Shown in pieces: positions 39,069 through 47,562 of a stretch of DNA of 64,000 bases; the first letter of the stretch is position 1; every line of letters begins with the position of its first letter. Source of the stretch: an uncultured Eubacteriales bacterium. GTDB lineage: Bacteria; Bacillota; Clostridia; Peptostreptococcales; Anaerovoracaceae. Where the stretch lies: positions 1 to 64,000 of the forward strand of contig CADBXM010000002.1 of NCBI GenBank assembly GCA_902798745.1, written 5' to 3'. A program made the translations under genes and the position numbers. The notes under the pieces are model-generated. The model had not been told where the DNA came from. It was given only the letters and a program-made list of their open reading frames with translations, and made no database searches.

Positions 39069-39539
39069 TTACTTTTCCATTGCTATAGTGCCGGTACGCT
39101 GGATCTCGATTATCCCGTATGGCCTGACCAGCTGTATAAAATCTTCGACAGCTTCGGGGTCTGCATGAAATTCCAGCAGCATATATTTCGGAGCTGCCTT
39201 GATGATCTTCGCCCCGCACATCTGGCAGGTCTCAATAAGTGACGATCTCGTAGTCGCGCTGTATGAAACCTTTGTCAGTATCATCTCAAGGCATACACTG
39301 CGAGCTTCAGTCAACCTTCTCACTTTTATGACATCTACGTTTTTATTCAGCTGCTTCTCGATCTGATCGATGGTGCGCTGGTCGCCTGTAGATGTGATGG
39401 TCATGCTCGAGATCTCATGATCGTCGGTCTCGCCAACGGCAAGAGTGTCGATATTGAAGCCGCGCCTCGCGAACAGGCCCGAAACAGCCGAGAGGACACC
39501 GTCTCTGTTCTCTACCAGTACCGAAAAGATACCCTTCAT
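39069..39539 (-). CDS. Acetolactate synthase regulatory subunit (second copy)
   Basis: A 156-residue ACT-domain subunit of normal IlvH/IlvN size, starting MKGIFSVLVENRDGVLSAVSG and ending IIEIQRTGTIAMEK. ATG with AAGGGGAAA upstream. It lies 16 bases after the second catalytic gene and 55 bases before the first, giving the order catalytic-regulatory-catalytic-regulatory. It shares only the general family pattern with the other copy, so the pairs are diverged paralogues, not a recent duplication. Confidence 0.95.
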   Translation of the reverse strand: MKGIFSVLVENRDGVLSAVSGLFARRGFNIDTLAVGETDDHEISSMTITSTGDQRTIDQIEKQLNKNVDVIKVRRLTEARSVCLEMILTKVSYSATTRSSLIETCQMCGAKIIKAAPKYMLLEFHADPEAVEDFIQLVRPYGIIEIQRTGTIAMEK

Positions 39540-39555
39540 AACTATTTCCCCTTCG

Positions 39556-41172
39556 TCACTTCACTCTGTTTTCTTCGTCTACCCTGCATACCAGAAGCCC
39601 CGCTTCCGGATCACTTAGCAGTGTATCGAGCTTATCGTCGATATCATCATTGCTATCGCATTCGTAGTACGACATACCGTACGCTTCTGCTACCTTGTCA
39701 TATCTCGGCCAATCGCCGAGTCCAACGCCCATGTAATGCCCATCATACAGGCTGTGCTGATATTCTCTGACCAGGCCGAGATTGTCGTTTTTCATTATGA
39801 TGACCTTGAGCTTCACATCATTGGCCTTCATAGTCGCGAGCTCACTCATAGACATTTGGAATGCTCCGTCGCCTGTGACCGCCACTGTCTGCCTGCCCGG
39901 GCAAGCCATCATGGCGCCTATCGCAGCCGGTATGGAGTAACCCATAGTTCCCATTCCGCCTGTGGTGAGGAATCTGCCCTCTTTCATTACGTAGTTGTCA
40001 GCGCTCCACAATTGGTTCTGCCCTACGTCGGCGACATATATAGCATCATCGTCGAGCTTTTCCGACAAGGTCTGCACCAGTGTGTTAGGATTGACGAATC
40101 TGTCGCTGAACTCTCTGGTATCGACAGTCTCGTGTTTGACTACCTCAAGCTCATCTGCCCATTTGCTGCTCTTGACGCTTATTTCCTCATTGAGCAGGAG
40201 CGAGAAAACCTCTCTGAGGTCGCCTACAAGCGGTATCGTAGGCCCCATATTTTTACCGATCTCGGCTGTATCTATATCTATGTGAATAACAGAACGCCTT
40301 GTGAGATTCTCCGGCTTTGGTATAGTCCTGTCTGCGATCCTGGCTCCGACTACGACAAGCAGGTCTGCCTTGCCCACCGCTTTATTGGCGTATGGTTTTC
40401 CGTTGTTGCCGAGCATGCCGAAATTCAGCGGATGCCTTTTTGGCATCACCCCCATGCCCATCATGGTGTGCACAAGAGGGATATTGAATTTCTCGCAGAA
40501 TTCTCTGATTATCTCTTCTCCATTACTGAGGATCACTCCTCCGCCTGCGCAGATAAGCGGCCTTTCCGACTGATTGAGAAGATTTGCTACCTTTCTGAGC
40601 TGTATCCTGTTGATCTTGATCTCAGGCTTATATCCCCTGATCAGAACCTGCTCGGGATATACGAACTGCTTCTTTAATGTCGCGGACTGTACATCCATAG
40701 GAATATCTATAAGCACCGGCCCTTTGCGCCCCGTGGAAGCGATATAGAATGCCTCCTTGAAAGCGCGTGGTATATCATCGGGATCCTTCACAAGGAAACT
40801 GTATTTTACGAAGGAACGTGTAGCGCCTCTCATGTCAGCTTCCTGGAAAACATCACGTCCGAGCTGTTTGCTTGACACCTGCCCGGATATTGCGACAAGA
40901 GGGATGCTGTCCGCATAAGCGGTAGCGAGAGCTGTGATCAGATTGGTCGCGCCCGGGCCGGAAGTGACGACACAAACCGCGGTTTTACGCGACATCCTCG
41001 CGTAACCACTCGCAGCGTGTCCGGCATTTTGTTCCTGCCTCACGAGCACATGCTCTATATCTGAGTTGTAGAGTCCTTCGTAAAACGGAGCAATGGCAAC
41101 ACCGGGGTAACCGAATACCCTTGTAACGCCTTCCGCTTCCAGGCATTTTATCATCGCCTGCGCTCCGGTCAT
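39556..41172 (-). CDS. Acetolactate synthase catalytic subunit (copy with VREYQ motif)
   Basis: A 538-residue ThDP enzyme, about 30 residues shorter than its neighbour copy. The ThDP glutamate is E47 in VRQEQNAGHAASGYAR, and the ThDP-Mg motif is GDGAFQMSMSELAT. At the position of the conserved specificity tryptophan it has tyrosine: VREYQ (Tyr codon 39760-39762). In E. coli AHAS II changes at this tryptophan lower the preference for 2-oxobutanoate. ATG with AAAAGGAGG. It is the first gene of the branched-chain operon. A dedicated regulatory subunit gene follows directly, supporting a true acetolactate synthase over another ThDP enzyme. Confidence 0.93.
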   Translation of the reverse strand: MTGAQAMIKCLEAEGVTRVFGYPGVAIAPFYEGLYNSDIEHVLVRQEQNAGHAASGYARMSRKTAVCVVTSGPGATNLITALATAYADSIPLVAISGQVSSKQLGRDVFQEADMRGATRSFVKYSFLVKDPDDIPRAFKEAFYIASTGRKGPVLIDIPMDVQSATLKKQFVYPEQVLIRGYKPEIKINRIQLRKVANLLNQSERPLICAGGGVILSNGEEIIREFCEKFNIPLVHTMMGMGVMPKRHPLNFGMLGNNGKPYANKAVGKADLLVVVGARIADRTIPKPENLTRRSVIHIDIDTAEIGKNMGPTIPLVGDLREVFSLLLNEEISVKSSKWADELEVVKHETVDTREFSDRFVNPNTLVQTLSEKLDDDAIYVADVGQNQLWSADNYVMKEGRFLTTGGMGTMGYSIPAAIGAMMACPGRQTVAVTGDGAFQMSMSELATMKANDVKLKVIIMKNDNLGLVREYQHSLYDGHYMGVGLGDWPRYDKVAEAYGMSYYECDSNDDIDDKLDTLLSDPEAGLLVCRVDEENRVK

Positions 41173-41289
41173 CGTAAGCCTCCTTTTCCTTTTTCCCGAT
41201 CTTGTCTACAGTAGTCTTTTCAGGACTGAAACGGGCTAATTTGACGCCTTAAAAAGCGCATAGTAATACCCCGTTTTGTCGTAAAGAGC

Positions 41290-41318
41290 ATTATACTATA
41301 AACACTCTTTAAAATCAC
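41290..41318 (-). promoter_or_regulatory. Probable promoter of the ilv-leu operon
   Basis: A perfect TATAAT on the minus strand (41290-41295) lies about 118 bases before the first ilvB. The -35 (GTGATT at 17-base spacing) is poor. The leader (41173-41289) shows no T-box, no Leu/Val/Ile-rich leader peptide and no clear attenuator. The remainder to 41371 is AT-rich spacer. Confidence 0.5.
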
Positions 41319-41371
41319 TATAAGATTTGTTTATTTTCGTAGTTTTTACATAAAAACAAAAGGATTTTTTG

Positions 41372-41401
41372 TTGACATTCACAATGTAATGGGTCTATCT
41401 T
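41372..41401 (+). promoter_or_regulatory. Sigma-A promoter of the leucine dehydrogenase gene
   Basis: TTGACA (41372-41377), an 18-base spacer and TATCTT (41396-41401) precede the start codon by about 52 bases. It is divergent from the ilv operon promoter, about 80 bases away. Confidence 0.75.
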
Positions 41402-41453
41402 TATGAGGATAATTGAATAATGATTATATGGATAATATATGGAGGAAAAAAGT

Positions 41454-42497
41454 ATGACAAACATCGAAATGATTCGTGAGTACGGGCACGAACAGGTCGC
41501 TTATTTCAACAACGAAAAGGCAGGCCTCAAAGCTATCATCGCACTCCACAACACCAACCTCGGACCGGCTGTCGGCGGCTGCCGTCTGTGGAATTACTCC
41601 AGTGAAGAAGCTGCGCTCTTTGACGTTCTGCGTCTTTCAAGAGGCATGAGCCACAAGAACGCCGCAGCAGGACTTCCTCTCGGCGGTGCCAAGGGCGTTA
41701 TCCTTGCCGATCCTTCCCAGAAGACGCCTCAGATGTTCGAGGCATTCGGCGAGGCTGTAAACACATTTATGGGTAAGTATTACACCGCTGAGGATGTCAA
41801 CACAGATACAAAGGACGCTGACTACATTCTCCGCACAACAGAGTACGTAGTAGGACGCGAAAAAGTATCCGGCGATCCTTCTCCGTTCACAGTGATCGGC
41901 GTATATGACGGAATTCGCGCTGTAGCAAAATTCCTTAACGGCAGTGACAGCGTAGAAGGCATGAAGATCGCGGTACAGGGACTCGGAAAAGTCGGTATGG
42001 GTCTTGCTGAAACACTGGCCGAAGCCGGAGCAGAACTCATCGTCTGCAACAATTCAAACCGTGAAGCGATGAAATACGCTGTTGAAAAACTCGGTGCCAA
42101 GGAAGTTGGCAGAGACGAAATCTACGGTGTAGAGTGCGACATCTTCGCTCCATGCGCTCTCGGAGCAGTCGTAAACGAAAAGACCATCCCTCAGTTCAAG
42201 TGCAGAGCGATCGCCGGTGCTGCTAACAACGTCATCTATGATGACGCTGCAGGCGAAGCTCTCAAGGCACGCGGCATCGTTTATGCTCCTGACTTCATCA
42301 TCAACGGAGGCGGAGTCATCAACGCAGGTCAGGAAGCCTTCACAACATATGATAAAGAGAAGGTCCTCGAGCAGGTACACAACATCTACAATACTGTATA
42401 CAGAATGCTCGAAGAGTCCAAGGAGACAGGAAAGCCTGAAGGCGTTATCGCCACAGAGTTCGCTGAGAACCGTATCAGAAACGGTCTGGACGCATAA
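41454..42497 (+). CDS. Leucine dehydrogenase-type amino acid dehydrogenase (Glu/Leu/Phe/Val family)
   Basis: NAD-dependent oxidative deamination of a branched-chain or related amino acid, reversible. The 347-residue protein has NLGPAVGGCR, the catalytic lysine in GLPLGGAKGVI, the AEDVNT segment and a Rossmann GLGKVGMG motif near 180. The length of about 350 fits leucine/phenylalanine/valine dehydrogenase, not the 420-450-residue glutamate dehydrogenase. The ATG at 41454 has GGAGG in front; an ATG five codons earlier overlaps that site. The gene is divergent from BCAA synthesis and convergent with the branched-chain oxoacid oxidoreductase, supporting Leu/Val/Ile as substrates. Confidence 0.9.
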   Translation: MTNIEMIREYGHEQVAYFNNEKAGLKAIIALHNTNLGPAVGGCRLWNYSSEEAALFDVLRLSRGMSHKNAAAGLPLGGAKGVILADPSQKTPQMFEAFGEAVNTFMGKYYTAEDVNTDTKDADYILRTTEYVVGREKVSGDPSPFTVIGVYDGIRAVAKFLNGSDSVEGMKIAVQGLGKVGMGLAETLAEAGAELIVCNNSNREAMKYAVEKLGAKEVGRDEIYGVECDIFAPCALGAVVNEKTIPQFKCRAIAGAANNVIYDDAAGEALKARGIVYAPDFIINGGGVINAGQEAFTTYDKEKVLEQVHNIYNTVYRMLEESKETGKPEGVIATEFAENRIRNGLDA

Positions 42498-42521
42498 GCC
42501 CAAATCACAACAAGACATATC

Positions 42522-42556
42522 AAAAGCGCGTCGGTCTTACCGGCGCGCTTTTATTT
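42522..42556. terminator. Bidirectional terminator between leucine dehydrogenase and VOR operon
   Basis: A 13-bp stem with one G-U pair (42522-42534 with 42540-42552) has a 5-base loop and U-runs on both sides. It ends the plus-strand dehydrogenase transcript and the minus-strand VOR transcript. Confidence 0.93.
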
Positions 42557-42579
42557 AATGGTGATATAAACAATTTCGT

Positions 42580-43125
42580 TTACTTCTGCTGTCTTCCTAG
42601 TTCAAGTCCCATCTTGAAAGCGTCGACGTTTGGTTCGATCAGATGCGGCTTGGCCTGGAATTTATGCTCGATGCCCTTCACGATAACTTCCTCAGGTACC
42701 GCATCGGTAGCTCCAACATATACGCCAAGCATGATAACATTGAGAGCCCTAGGGTTATTGATATCAATAGCCATCTGTGTAGCAGGAGCCTTTACGATCT
42801 TGATGTCGTCTCTTTCGACCTCTTCGGTCACGATGGTGCTGTTCACAAAGAGTGTTCCGCCCGGTTTGAGATTAGGAAGGAACTTGCGAAGCGACGGCCC
42901 GTTCATTACAACGAGGTCCTCAAGATTATAGCTTACAGGCGCTCCGATAGGCTCGTCCGATATTACTACATAGCAGTTCGACGTGCCGCCTCTCATAGCA
43001 GCTCCGTACGAAGGGAAAAATGTGACGTTGAGATCAGTAGCCTGGGAAGTAGCCTCGGCCAGGAGCTTGCCCATCGTCATGACTCCCTGTCCGCCGAATC
43101 CGGCGATCATCATATTTCTTTCCAT
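42580..43125 (-). CDS. 2-oxoacid:ferredoxin oxidoreductase gamma subunit (branched-chain type)
   Basis: A 181-residue gamma subunit with the FGGQGVMTMGKLLAEA start (residues 9-24) and the PSYGAAMRGGTSNC motif (about 38-51) that defines this subunit class. In the family it completes the CoA-binding surface. ATG with AGGAGGT. It is the last gene of the delta-alpha-beta-gamma operon, 9 bases after the beta subunit gene. Confidence 0.95.
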   Translation of the reverse strand: MERNMMIAGFGGQGVMTMGKLLAEATSQATDLNVTFFPSYGAAMRGGTSNCYVVISDEPIGAPVSYNLEDLVVMNGPSLRKFLPNLKPGGTLFVNSTIVTEEVERDDIKIVKAPATQMAIDINNPRALNVIMLGVYVGATDAVPEEVIVKGIEHKFQAKPHLIEPNVDAFKMGLELGRQQK

Positions 43126-43134
43126 GATTACCTC

Positions 43135-43896
43135 CTACTTCTCCTCTGCGCCTTTATCTCTGAATACTCCGAGAGGATACTCGGTGAACATCTTGTCTCT
43201 CAGGAAATCGAGAGATTTAAGAGTGTCGAGTCCCCAGTTTGTCGGGCAGCTCGTCACGATCTCTACCAGGCAATAGCCTCTGCCTTCCAACTGATACTGG
43301 AACGCTTTCTTGATGGCCTTGCGGGCTTTGATAACATGCTGTGCTGTGTCGCAGCTGACTCTCTCGATGTAGTAAGGAGCAGTAAGCTGATTGATTATCT
43401 CGGACATGTGCATCGGATAACCATGCTCCTCAGGATCACGACCCTTAGGAGTAGTCGTGGACTTCATGCCTACGAGTGTAGTAGGAGCCATCTGGCCGCC
43501 TGTCATGCCGTAGATTCCGTTATTGACGAAAATGACTGTGAAGTTTTCGCCTCTGTTTGCAGCGGACATCGTCTCAGCAAGTCCGATAGCAGCGAGGTCG
43601 CCATCACCTTGATATGTATAAACCAGCGAATCAGGAGAAGATCTCTTTACACCTGTCGCAACAGCTCCGGCCCTGCCGTGTGCGGCGATAGTCTCGTCGC
43701 ATGTCACGTAGAACTGTCCGAGGCCGCAGCAACCTACACCCTCTACTCTTACGAGTTTGTCAAGAGCGCCGAGTTCTTCAGCGGCTTCACCGATCAATTT
43801 ATGTACTGTGGAGTGCATGCATCCCGGACAGAATCCCGAGACAGCGCCCTCGATTATTCCTTTGGTCCTGGTATAGACTTTCTTTTCTTCAGCCAT
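43135..43896 (-). CDS. 2-oxoacid:ferredoxin oxidoreductase beta subunit (ThDP-binding)
   Basis: A 253-residue subunit with the ThDP-Mg motif GDGDLAAIGL (about 96-105) and NNGIYGMTGGQ downstream. CPGC near residue 23 and other cysteines (GCCGLGQF) lie in the N-terminal third. The subunit carries the ThDP cofactor that decarboxylates the oxoacid. The start is ATG with AAGGAGGTG. The TAATG junction shows a 1-base overlap with the alpha gene stop. Confidence 0.95.
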   Translation of the reverse strand: MAEEKKVYTRTKGIIEGAVSGFCPGCMHSTVHKLIGEAAEELGALDKLVRVEGVGCCGLGQFYVTCDETIAAHGRAGAVATGVKRSSPDSLVYTYQGDGDLAAIGLAETMSAANRGENFTVIFVNNGIYGMTGGQMAPTTLVGMKSTTTPKGRDPEEHGYPMHMSEIINQLTAPYYIERVSCDTAQHVIKARKAIKKAFQYQLEGRGYCLVEIVTSCPTNWGLDTLKSLDFLRDKMFTEYPLGVFRDKGAEEK

Positions 43897-44975
43897 TACA
43901 GCACCTCCTTAATGAATTCCATCGCGCCATTCATCACCTGGTCGTTGGTAAGCAGCTGGCCGCCTGATCTGAGAACCTCTTTTACCGGAACTCTGTTCTG
44001 GACAGCGAAGTCGATATCCCATCTCATCTGAGCAGGGATCGACATCTCAACATCTATGATGCCCTTGACTCTGTCGAAGTCGAGGTTTCTAAATGCGTCA
44101 TATGGGAATGGTGAAACGGTGATCGGTCTGATCATGCCTGCCTTGATCCCCTGCTTCCTCAACTCTCTCAGGACAGCTCTCGAGATACGAGCGCTTATGC
44201 CGTAAGCGGCAAAGACGATCTCGGCGTCATCCATCATATACTCTTCTACTCTTACGTCCTTGTCCCAGGTCTCATACATGGCCGCGGCCTTGATGTTTTC
44301 CTGTTCCTGTCCATCACCTACTGAACCCGGTCTGCAGAAAGCCTGCTGTCCGAGCGGATGGCCTACGATAGCCCTAGGCATGAATTTCTCTCTGAATGCC
44401 TTAAGCTCTTCATCGCTTCTCATTTCAGGCAGTACTACAGGCTCCATCATGGTGCCCATTACACCATCTGTGAGAAGGAGAACAGGGTTCTGGTCTCTCT
44501 CTGCAAGGTCGAAAGCTTCATAGACCATGTCAACGCACTCCTGGACTGAATCCGGAGCGAGCACGATCATGCGGAAACCACCGTTTCCGGATGCCTTTGT
44601 TGCCTGCAGATAGTCCTGCTGAGCAGGCTGGATGGCTCCGATACCCGGGCCTCCTCTCTGAACATTTACATAAACCATTGGGATACGTGCCGATGCACAA
44701 TATGATACGCCCTCGCTGTAAAGCGAAATCCCGCAGGATGATGATGAGCTCATTGCTCTGATTCCCGTTGAAGCGGCGCCATAAAGCATGTTGACTGACG
44801 CTACTTCGCTCTCGCCCTGTACGAAACTTCCGCCTACCTCAGGCAGTCTTCTTGCCATATACTCAGGGATCTCGTTCTGCGGAGTAATAGGATAACCCGC
44901 GAAGAAACGACAGCCTGCTCTAACGGCAGCTTCGGCGATAGCTTCAGTACCCTTCATGAATACACGTTCTGCCAT
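43896..44975 (-). CDS. vorB: 2-oxoacid:ferredoxin oxidoreductase alpha subunit (VorB-like)
   Basis: A 359-residue alpha subunit with GCRFFAGYPITPQNEIPEYM near residue 21, the SSSSCGISLYSEG and QRGGPGIGAIQPAQQDYLQA segments and a C-terminal domain II. The pattern and length match subunits annotated as 3-methyl-2-oxobutanoate (2-oxoisovalerate) oxidoreductase. 2-Oxoglutarate oxidoreductase has the same architecture, so the substrate is not certain; leucine dehydrogenase next door favours branched-chain oxoacids. The ATG at 44973-44975 with AAAGGAG was chosen over an upstream GTG. Confidence 0.92.
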   Translation of the reverse strand: MAERVFMKGTEAIAEAAVRAGCRFFAGYPITPQNEIPEYMARRLPEVGGSFVQGESEVASVNMLYGAASTGIRAMSSSSSCGISLYSEGVSYCASARIPMVYVNVQRGGPGIGAIQPAQQDYLQATKASGNGGFRMIVLAPDSVQECVDMVYEAFDLAERDQNPVLLLTDGVMGTMMEPVVLPEMRSDEELKAFREKFMPRAIVGHPLGQQAFCRPGSVGDGQEQENIKAAAMYETWDKDVRVEEYMMDDAEIVFAAYGISARISRAVLRELRKQGIKAGMIRPITVSPFPYDAFRNLDFDRVKGIIDVEMSIPAQMRWDIDFAVQNRVPVKEVLRSGGQLLTNDQVMNGAMEFIKEVL

Positions 44976-44989
44976 ATCAGACTCCTTTC

Positions 44990-45193
44990 TTATTTCCACA
45001 CCTCGATCGCAGACTCAGGACAGATGTGACCGCACATCGCGCATCCGATGCACTTATCCGGATTCACCTGCTGAGCGTAGAGATATCCCTTTGAATTAAC
45101 TTCTTTGCCGATCTCGATCGTCTTCGTAGGGCATGCGAGCACACAGTAGGAACACGATTTGCAAGCCTCGGCGTTGATCTCAATTCTTGCCAT
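44990..45193 (-). CDS. 2-oxoacid:ferredoxin oxidoreductase delta subunit (2[4Fe-4S])
   Basis: A 67-residue ferredoxin-like subunit with two cluster motifs: CKSCSYCVLACP (residues 11-22) and CIGCAMCGHICP (48-59). It passes electrons from the ThDP site to external ferredoxin. ATG with AAGGGGGAG. It is the first of the four subunit genes, 14 bases before alpha and 42 bases after the P-loop protein gene. Confidence 0.96.
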   Translation of the reverse strand: MARIEINAEACKSCSYCVLACPTKTIEIGKEVNSKGYLYAQQVNPDKCIGCAMCGHICPESAIEVWK

Positions 45194-45235
45194 GAAATCT
45201 CCCCCTTTAGCAAAAAACTACAATATCTTTCTATT

Positions 45236-45937
45236 TCAATCGATCCACGAATAGGTCAGATATAAGTCTATTGGGATCAGATCTTTATCAGTCTTTGACC
45301 TCACCTCTTCAAGAATATCACACCTCACACACGCGCTTGTGATGGTCGTATAGTCTTTGAAGAGTTTATCTGCCTTATCCAGCCCTTCGATGAAATCGTC
45401 AGCTGTGGTAGCATAGCCGAGATTTGGGTTGGCCAGCAGATAGATATGGTCGAGCCTCATGGAGCCCAATATATGGCGCATGGTTCCGTCAATGGCGTCC
45501 ACGCTCCCGCTCCATGGTCTGTATGGATTAATAATGTATACGGGAACAGCATCGTCCTTTGAAAGAAGGTCGGCGTAGGCTCCCGCAAACTTCGCAGCCT
45601 GATGGCCGCCTCCTATATCCAGAAGCGTGTAGTTGTCGCTTACCAGGCTGACTCTTACTCCGCCCACCATTACAGGCGCGTCAAGGTACTGATCCTGATA
45701 GTGGATCGTTACGCCTTTATCCTTAAACGCGTTCTGCATGTCTCGCGATCTGTATAGAGGCTTGGTCTGGTCGAGATCGAATAGATCCACCGCTTTGCCG
45801 GTCTTCTCTGCGATTTTCGCAGCGACATTGAGAACGATCTCGCTTTTGCCGCTCCCGGCTTCGCCGATGAATACATAATTCTTCTTCTCATCCATCAGCT
45901 GCGAAAAAGTCTTATCTGCTTCGTAAAAGAGTCCCAT
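45236..45937 (-). CDS. P-loop NTPase of unknown function heading the VOR operon
   Basis: A 233-residue protein with Walker A GEAGSGKS (residues 25-32), DLFDLDQTKPLYRSRD (about 51-66) and LLDIGGGHQAAKFAGAYADLL (about 104-124). These give it a SIMIBI/MinD-like look, with a DIGGG segment in place of the usual Walker B. It may act in maturation or regulation of the downstream oxidoreductase; this is inference from position only. No Shine-Dalgarno sequence precedes the ATG at 45935-45937 (GACTTATTAAAC). An internal ATG at codon 15 would still retain the P-loop. A U-tailed hairpin lies 16 bases upstream of the start. Confidence 0.75.
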   Translation of the reverse strand: MGLFYEADKTFSQLMDEKKNYVFIGEAGSGKSEIVLNVAAKIAEKTGKAVDLFDLDQTKPLYRSRDMQNAFKDKGVTIHYQDQYLDAPVMVGGVRVSLVSDNYTLLDIGGGHQAAKFAGAYADLLSKDDAVPVYIINPYRPWSGSVDAIDGTMRHILGSMRLDHIYLLANPNLGYATTADDFIEGLDKADKLFKDYTTITSACVRCDILEEVRSKTDKDLIPIDLYLTYSWID

Positions 45938-45952
45938 GTTTAATAAGTCTTA

Positions 45953-45984
45953 TAAAAATAGCTGTTCCCTTTGAGTGGAACAGC
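45953..45984 (-). terminator. Leader hairpin with U-tract before the P-loop/VOR operon (candidate attenuator)
   Basis: On the minus strand GCTGTTCC (45977-45984 side) pairs perfectly over 8 bp with GGAACAGC (45961-45968), with an 8-base loop, followed by TATTTTTAT. It lies between a predicted promoter (46021-46049) and the start codon at 45937, so it is inside the leader. It could also simply end transcripts from the upstream transporter gene. Confidence 0.65.
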
Positions 45985-46020
45985 CTGATTCGATATTGCC
46001 TTCTTGAAATGACACGATTA

Positions 46021-46049
46021 TTTATACATTATTATTGGTGTTTTTACAA
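46021..46049 (-). promoter_or_regulatory. Promoter candidate for the P-loop/VOR operon
   Basis: On the minus strand TTGTAA (46044-46049), a 17-base spacer and TATAAA (46021-46026). The predicted leader is about 75 bases and contains the U-tailed hairpin. Confidence 0.65.
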
Positions 46050-46117
46050 GCAAAACAAACTTACAATTTGGTTACAGGCACAAACATCTCTCCCATCTGT
46101 ATGCTTGACTTCACGCT

Positions 46118-47029
46118 TCAACTTTCTTTTGAGCGTCTGTACTCACCGTATGTAAAGAAGCCAAGACCGATCCAAATTATGATGAACGAGATTATCTGGG
46201 TCGTGTCAATCGGCTCTTTGAATGCGAAAATACCAAGCAAAAGGGTTATTGATGGGCTGACATACCCAAGAAGTCCTATCGCAAGAAGCGGTACCCTTTT
46301 CGCGGACACTCCGAAGAGTCCCACCGGTATCAGCGTCACAAGTCCGCTGAAAAAGAGCATGGCATATTTGCCCGGCACATGCATGCTGATCACCCCTATG
46401 CCTTTGGCCTCTATATATATTATGGCGATCAGCGCGATCGCAGCGTAGATCATGGTCTCATATACCAAAGTCAGGAGCACAGGCTTGTCTGATGCCTTTT
46501 TAATTGCAGAATAAAGCGCCCATGTGCCCGCAAGGCTTAGAGCCACGCCAGGGACCTGCCCATAGTGTATAAGCATTATGACAATCGCAACTATTGCGAA
46601 GACTATTGCCGTGATATTGTACTTTGTAAGCTTCTCCTTAAAGAATATGATACCCACGGTACATATCACGATAGGCTGGATATAGTAGCCTATGGCTGAC
46701 TGTATCACCCTCTCAGAGACCATGGCCCAGATATATATGCTCCAATTGGCAGTCAGCACAAGACCGGCAAAGAAATACAAACGTCTGACGGATTTATCTT
46801 TAAGTGGAGTGAATATCTCCGCTTTACTGTATTGTGTGCGTGCAGCGGCGTACGAAAAGACAAACATGGTAAAGATTCTGTAGAGTATTATCTTCCATGA
46901 ATCTATAGGCTCAAGCGCCTGCCAATAAATAGGGCACAGTCCCCACCAGATCTGGCAGAACAGTATGCACAGTATGCCGATTTTATATTCTTTGTTCGTA
47001 TCCTTGAGTTCAGGATTGATTTCGCTCAT
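46118..47029 (-). CDS. EamA/RarD-family membrane transporter
   Basis: A 303-residue drug/metabolite transporter-type protein with about ten hydrophobic helices. Conserved features include WWGLCPIYWQAL in helix 1, ANWSIYIWAMVSERVIQSAIGYYI near the middle of the first repeat and LLGIFAFKEP near the end. These match RarD-like members. Substrate unknown. The ATG at 47027-47029 overlaps the stop of the upstream Cys-rich gene by one base (TAATG). Confidence 0.85.
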   Translation of the reverse strand: MSEINPELKDTNKEYKIGILCILFCQIWWGLCPIYWQALEPIDSWKIILYRIFTMFVFSYAAARTQYSKAEIFTPLKDKSVRRLYFFAGLVLTANWSIYIWAMVSERVIQSAIGYYIQPIVICTVGIIFFKEKLTKYNITAIVFAIVAIVIMLIHYGQVPGVALSLAGTWALYSAIKKASDKPVLLTLVYETMIYAAIALIAIIYIEAKGIGVISMHVPGKYAMLFFSGLVTLIPVGLFGVSAKRVPLLAIGLLGYVSPSITLLLGIFAFKEPIDTTQIISFIIIWIGLGFFTYGEYRRSKES

Positions 47030-47439
47030 TACAGTCCCAGATCTTCCTCCACTATCTCCGCGGCTATCCTGATGCAATCGTCACATGATGTGAGCATCCT
47101 GCCGTTGTTTCCCGTCTTTATATCTATGCAGTAAAGAGCCTTGACGCGCTCAGTGAATTTCTCCTGCATCTTAGCGGCAGCCTTTGTGGTCTTTGCTTTT
47201 GTCATGCCGGCATTCTCCGTATTTCCATCGCTGAACTTAAGACCGGCTACGATAGCAGCGCCGCTCATAGCGCCGCAGACTCCTTTCGCGTTGCCCATGC
47301 CGAAGCCGAAACCTTCGCATATCCTGTAGAGCAACGACTCATCCATTCCGAGCTCGTCCGCAAACGAGCAGGCCACAGCTTGGCAGCAATTGTATCCTCT
47401 TGCATGCTTTTCTATAGCTTTCTCAGCTCTTTCACCCAT
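47029..47439 (-). CDS. C_GCAxxG_C_C-type cysteine-rich protein, putative redox role
   Basis: A 136-residue protein with the pattern GYNCCQAVACSFADELG (residues 15-31), GFGFGMGNAKGVCGAMSGAAIVAGL (a C-G-A-x-x-G core), then YCIDIKTG and a CDDC motif near the C-terminus. This is the C_GCAxxG_C_C family, thought to bind metal or take part in redox, without a proven function. The ATG at 47437-47439 has GGGAGAG in front and was chosen. The frame is open further, but earlier ATGs lack ribosome sites. It is cotranscribed with the RarD-like gene and divergent from the ECF sigma gene. Confidence 0.8.
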   Translation of the reverse strand: MGERAEKAIEKHARGYNCCQAVACSFADELGMDESLLYRICEGFGFGMGNAKGVCGAMSGAAIVAGLKFSDGNTENAGMTKAKTTKAAAKMQEKFTERVKALYCIDIKTGNNGRMLTSCDDCIRIAAEIVEEDLGL

Positions 47440-47562
47440 TTCTCTCTCCCGCATGTAATTTTCGCAGTAAACAGTTTCATTCATACCCATACATACTACC
47501 ACAAAGGCAATGTTTCCCGTAACATAAAGCCCTACACTTTTTTGCAAAAAGCTCAAAATCTC

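Noticed and set aside
41369-41386. Rex-like site TTGTTGACATTCACAA at the leucine dehydrogenase promoter
   Set aside because: The half-sites are 2 bases apart, not 4, and the left part is explained by the -35 TTGACA.
41173-41438. T-box or leader-peptide attenuator before the ilv operon
   Set aside because: No T-box core (AGGGTGGNACCGCG-like) and no branched-chain-rich leader peptide; the short frame starting ATGCGC has no Leu/Val/Ile run.
42643-44031. Long plus-strand open frame opposite the VOR beta and gamma genes
   Set aside because: It overlaps three recognised subunit genes on the other strand and has no domain signature.
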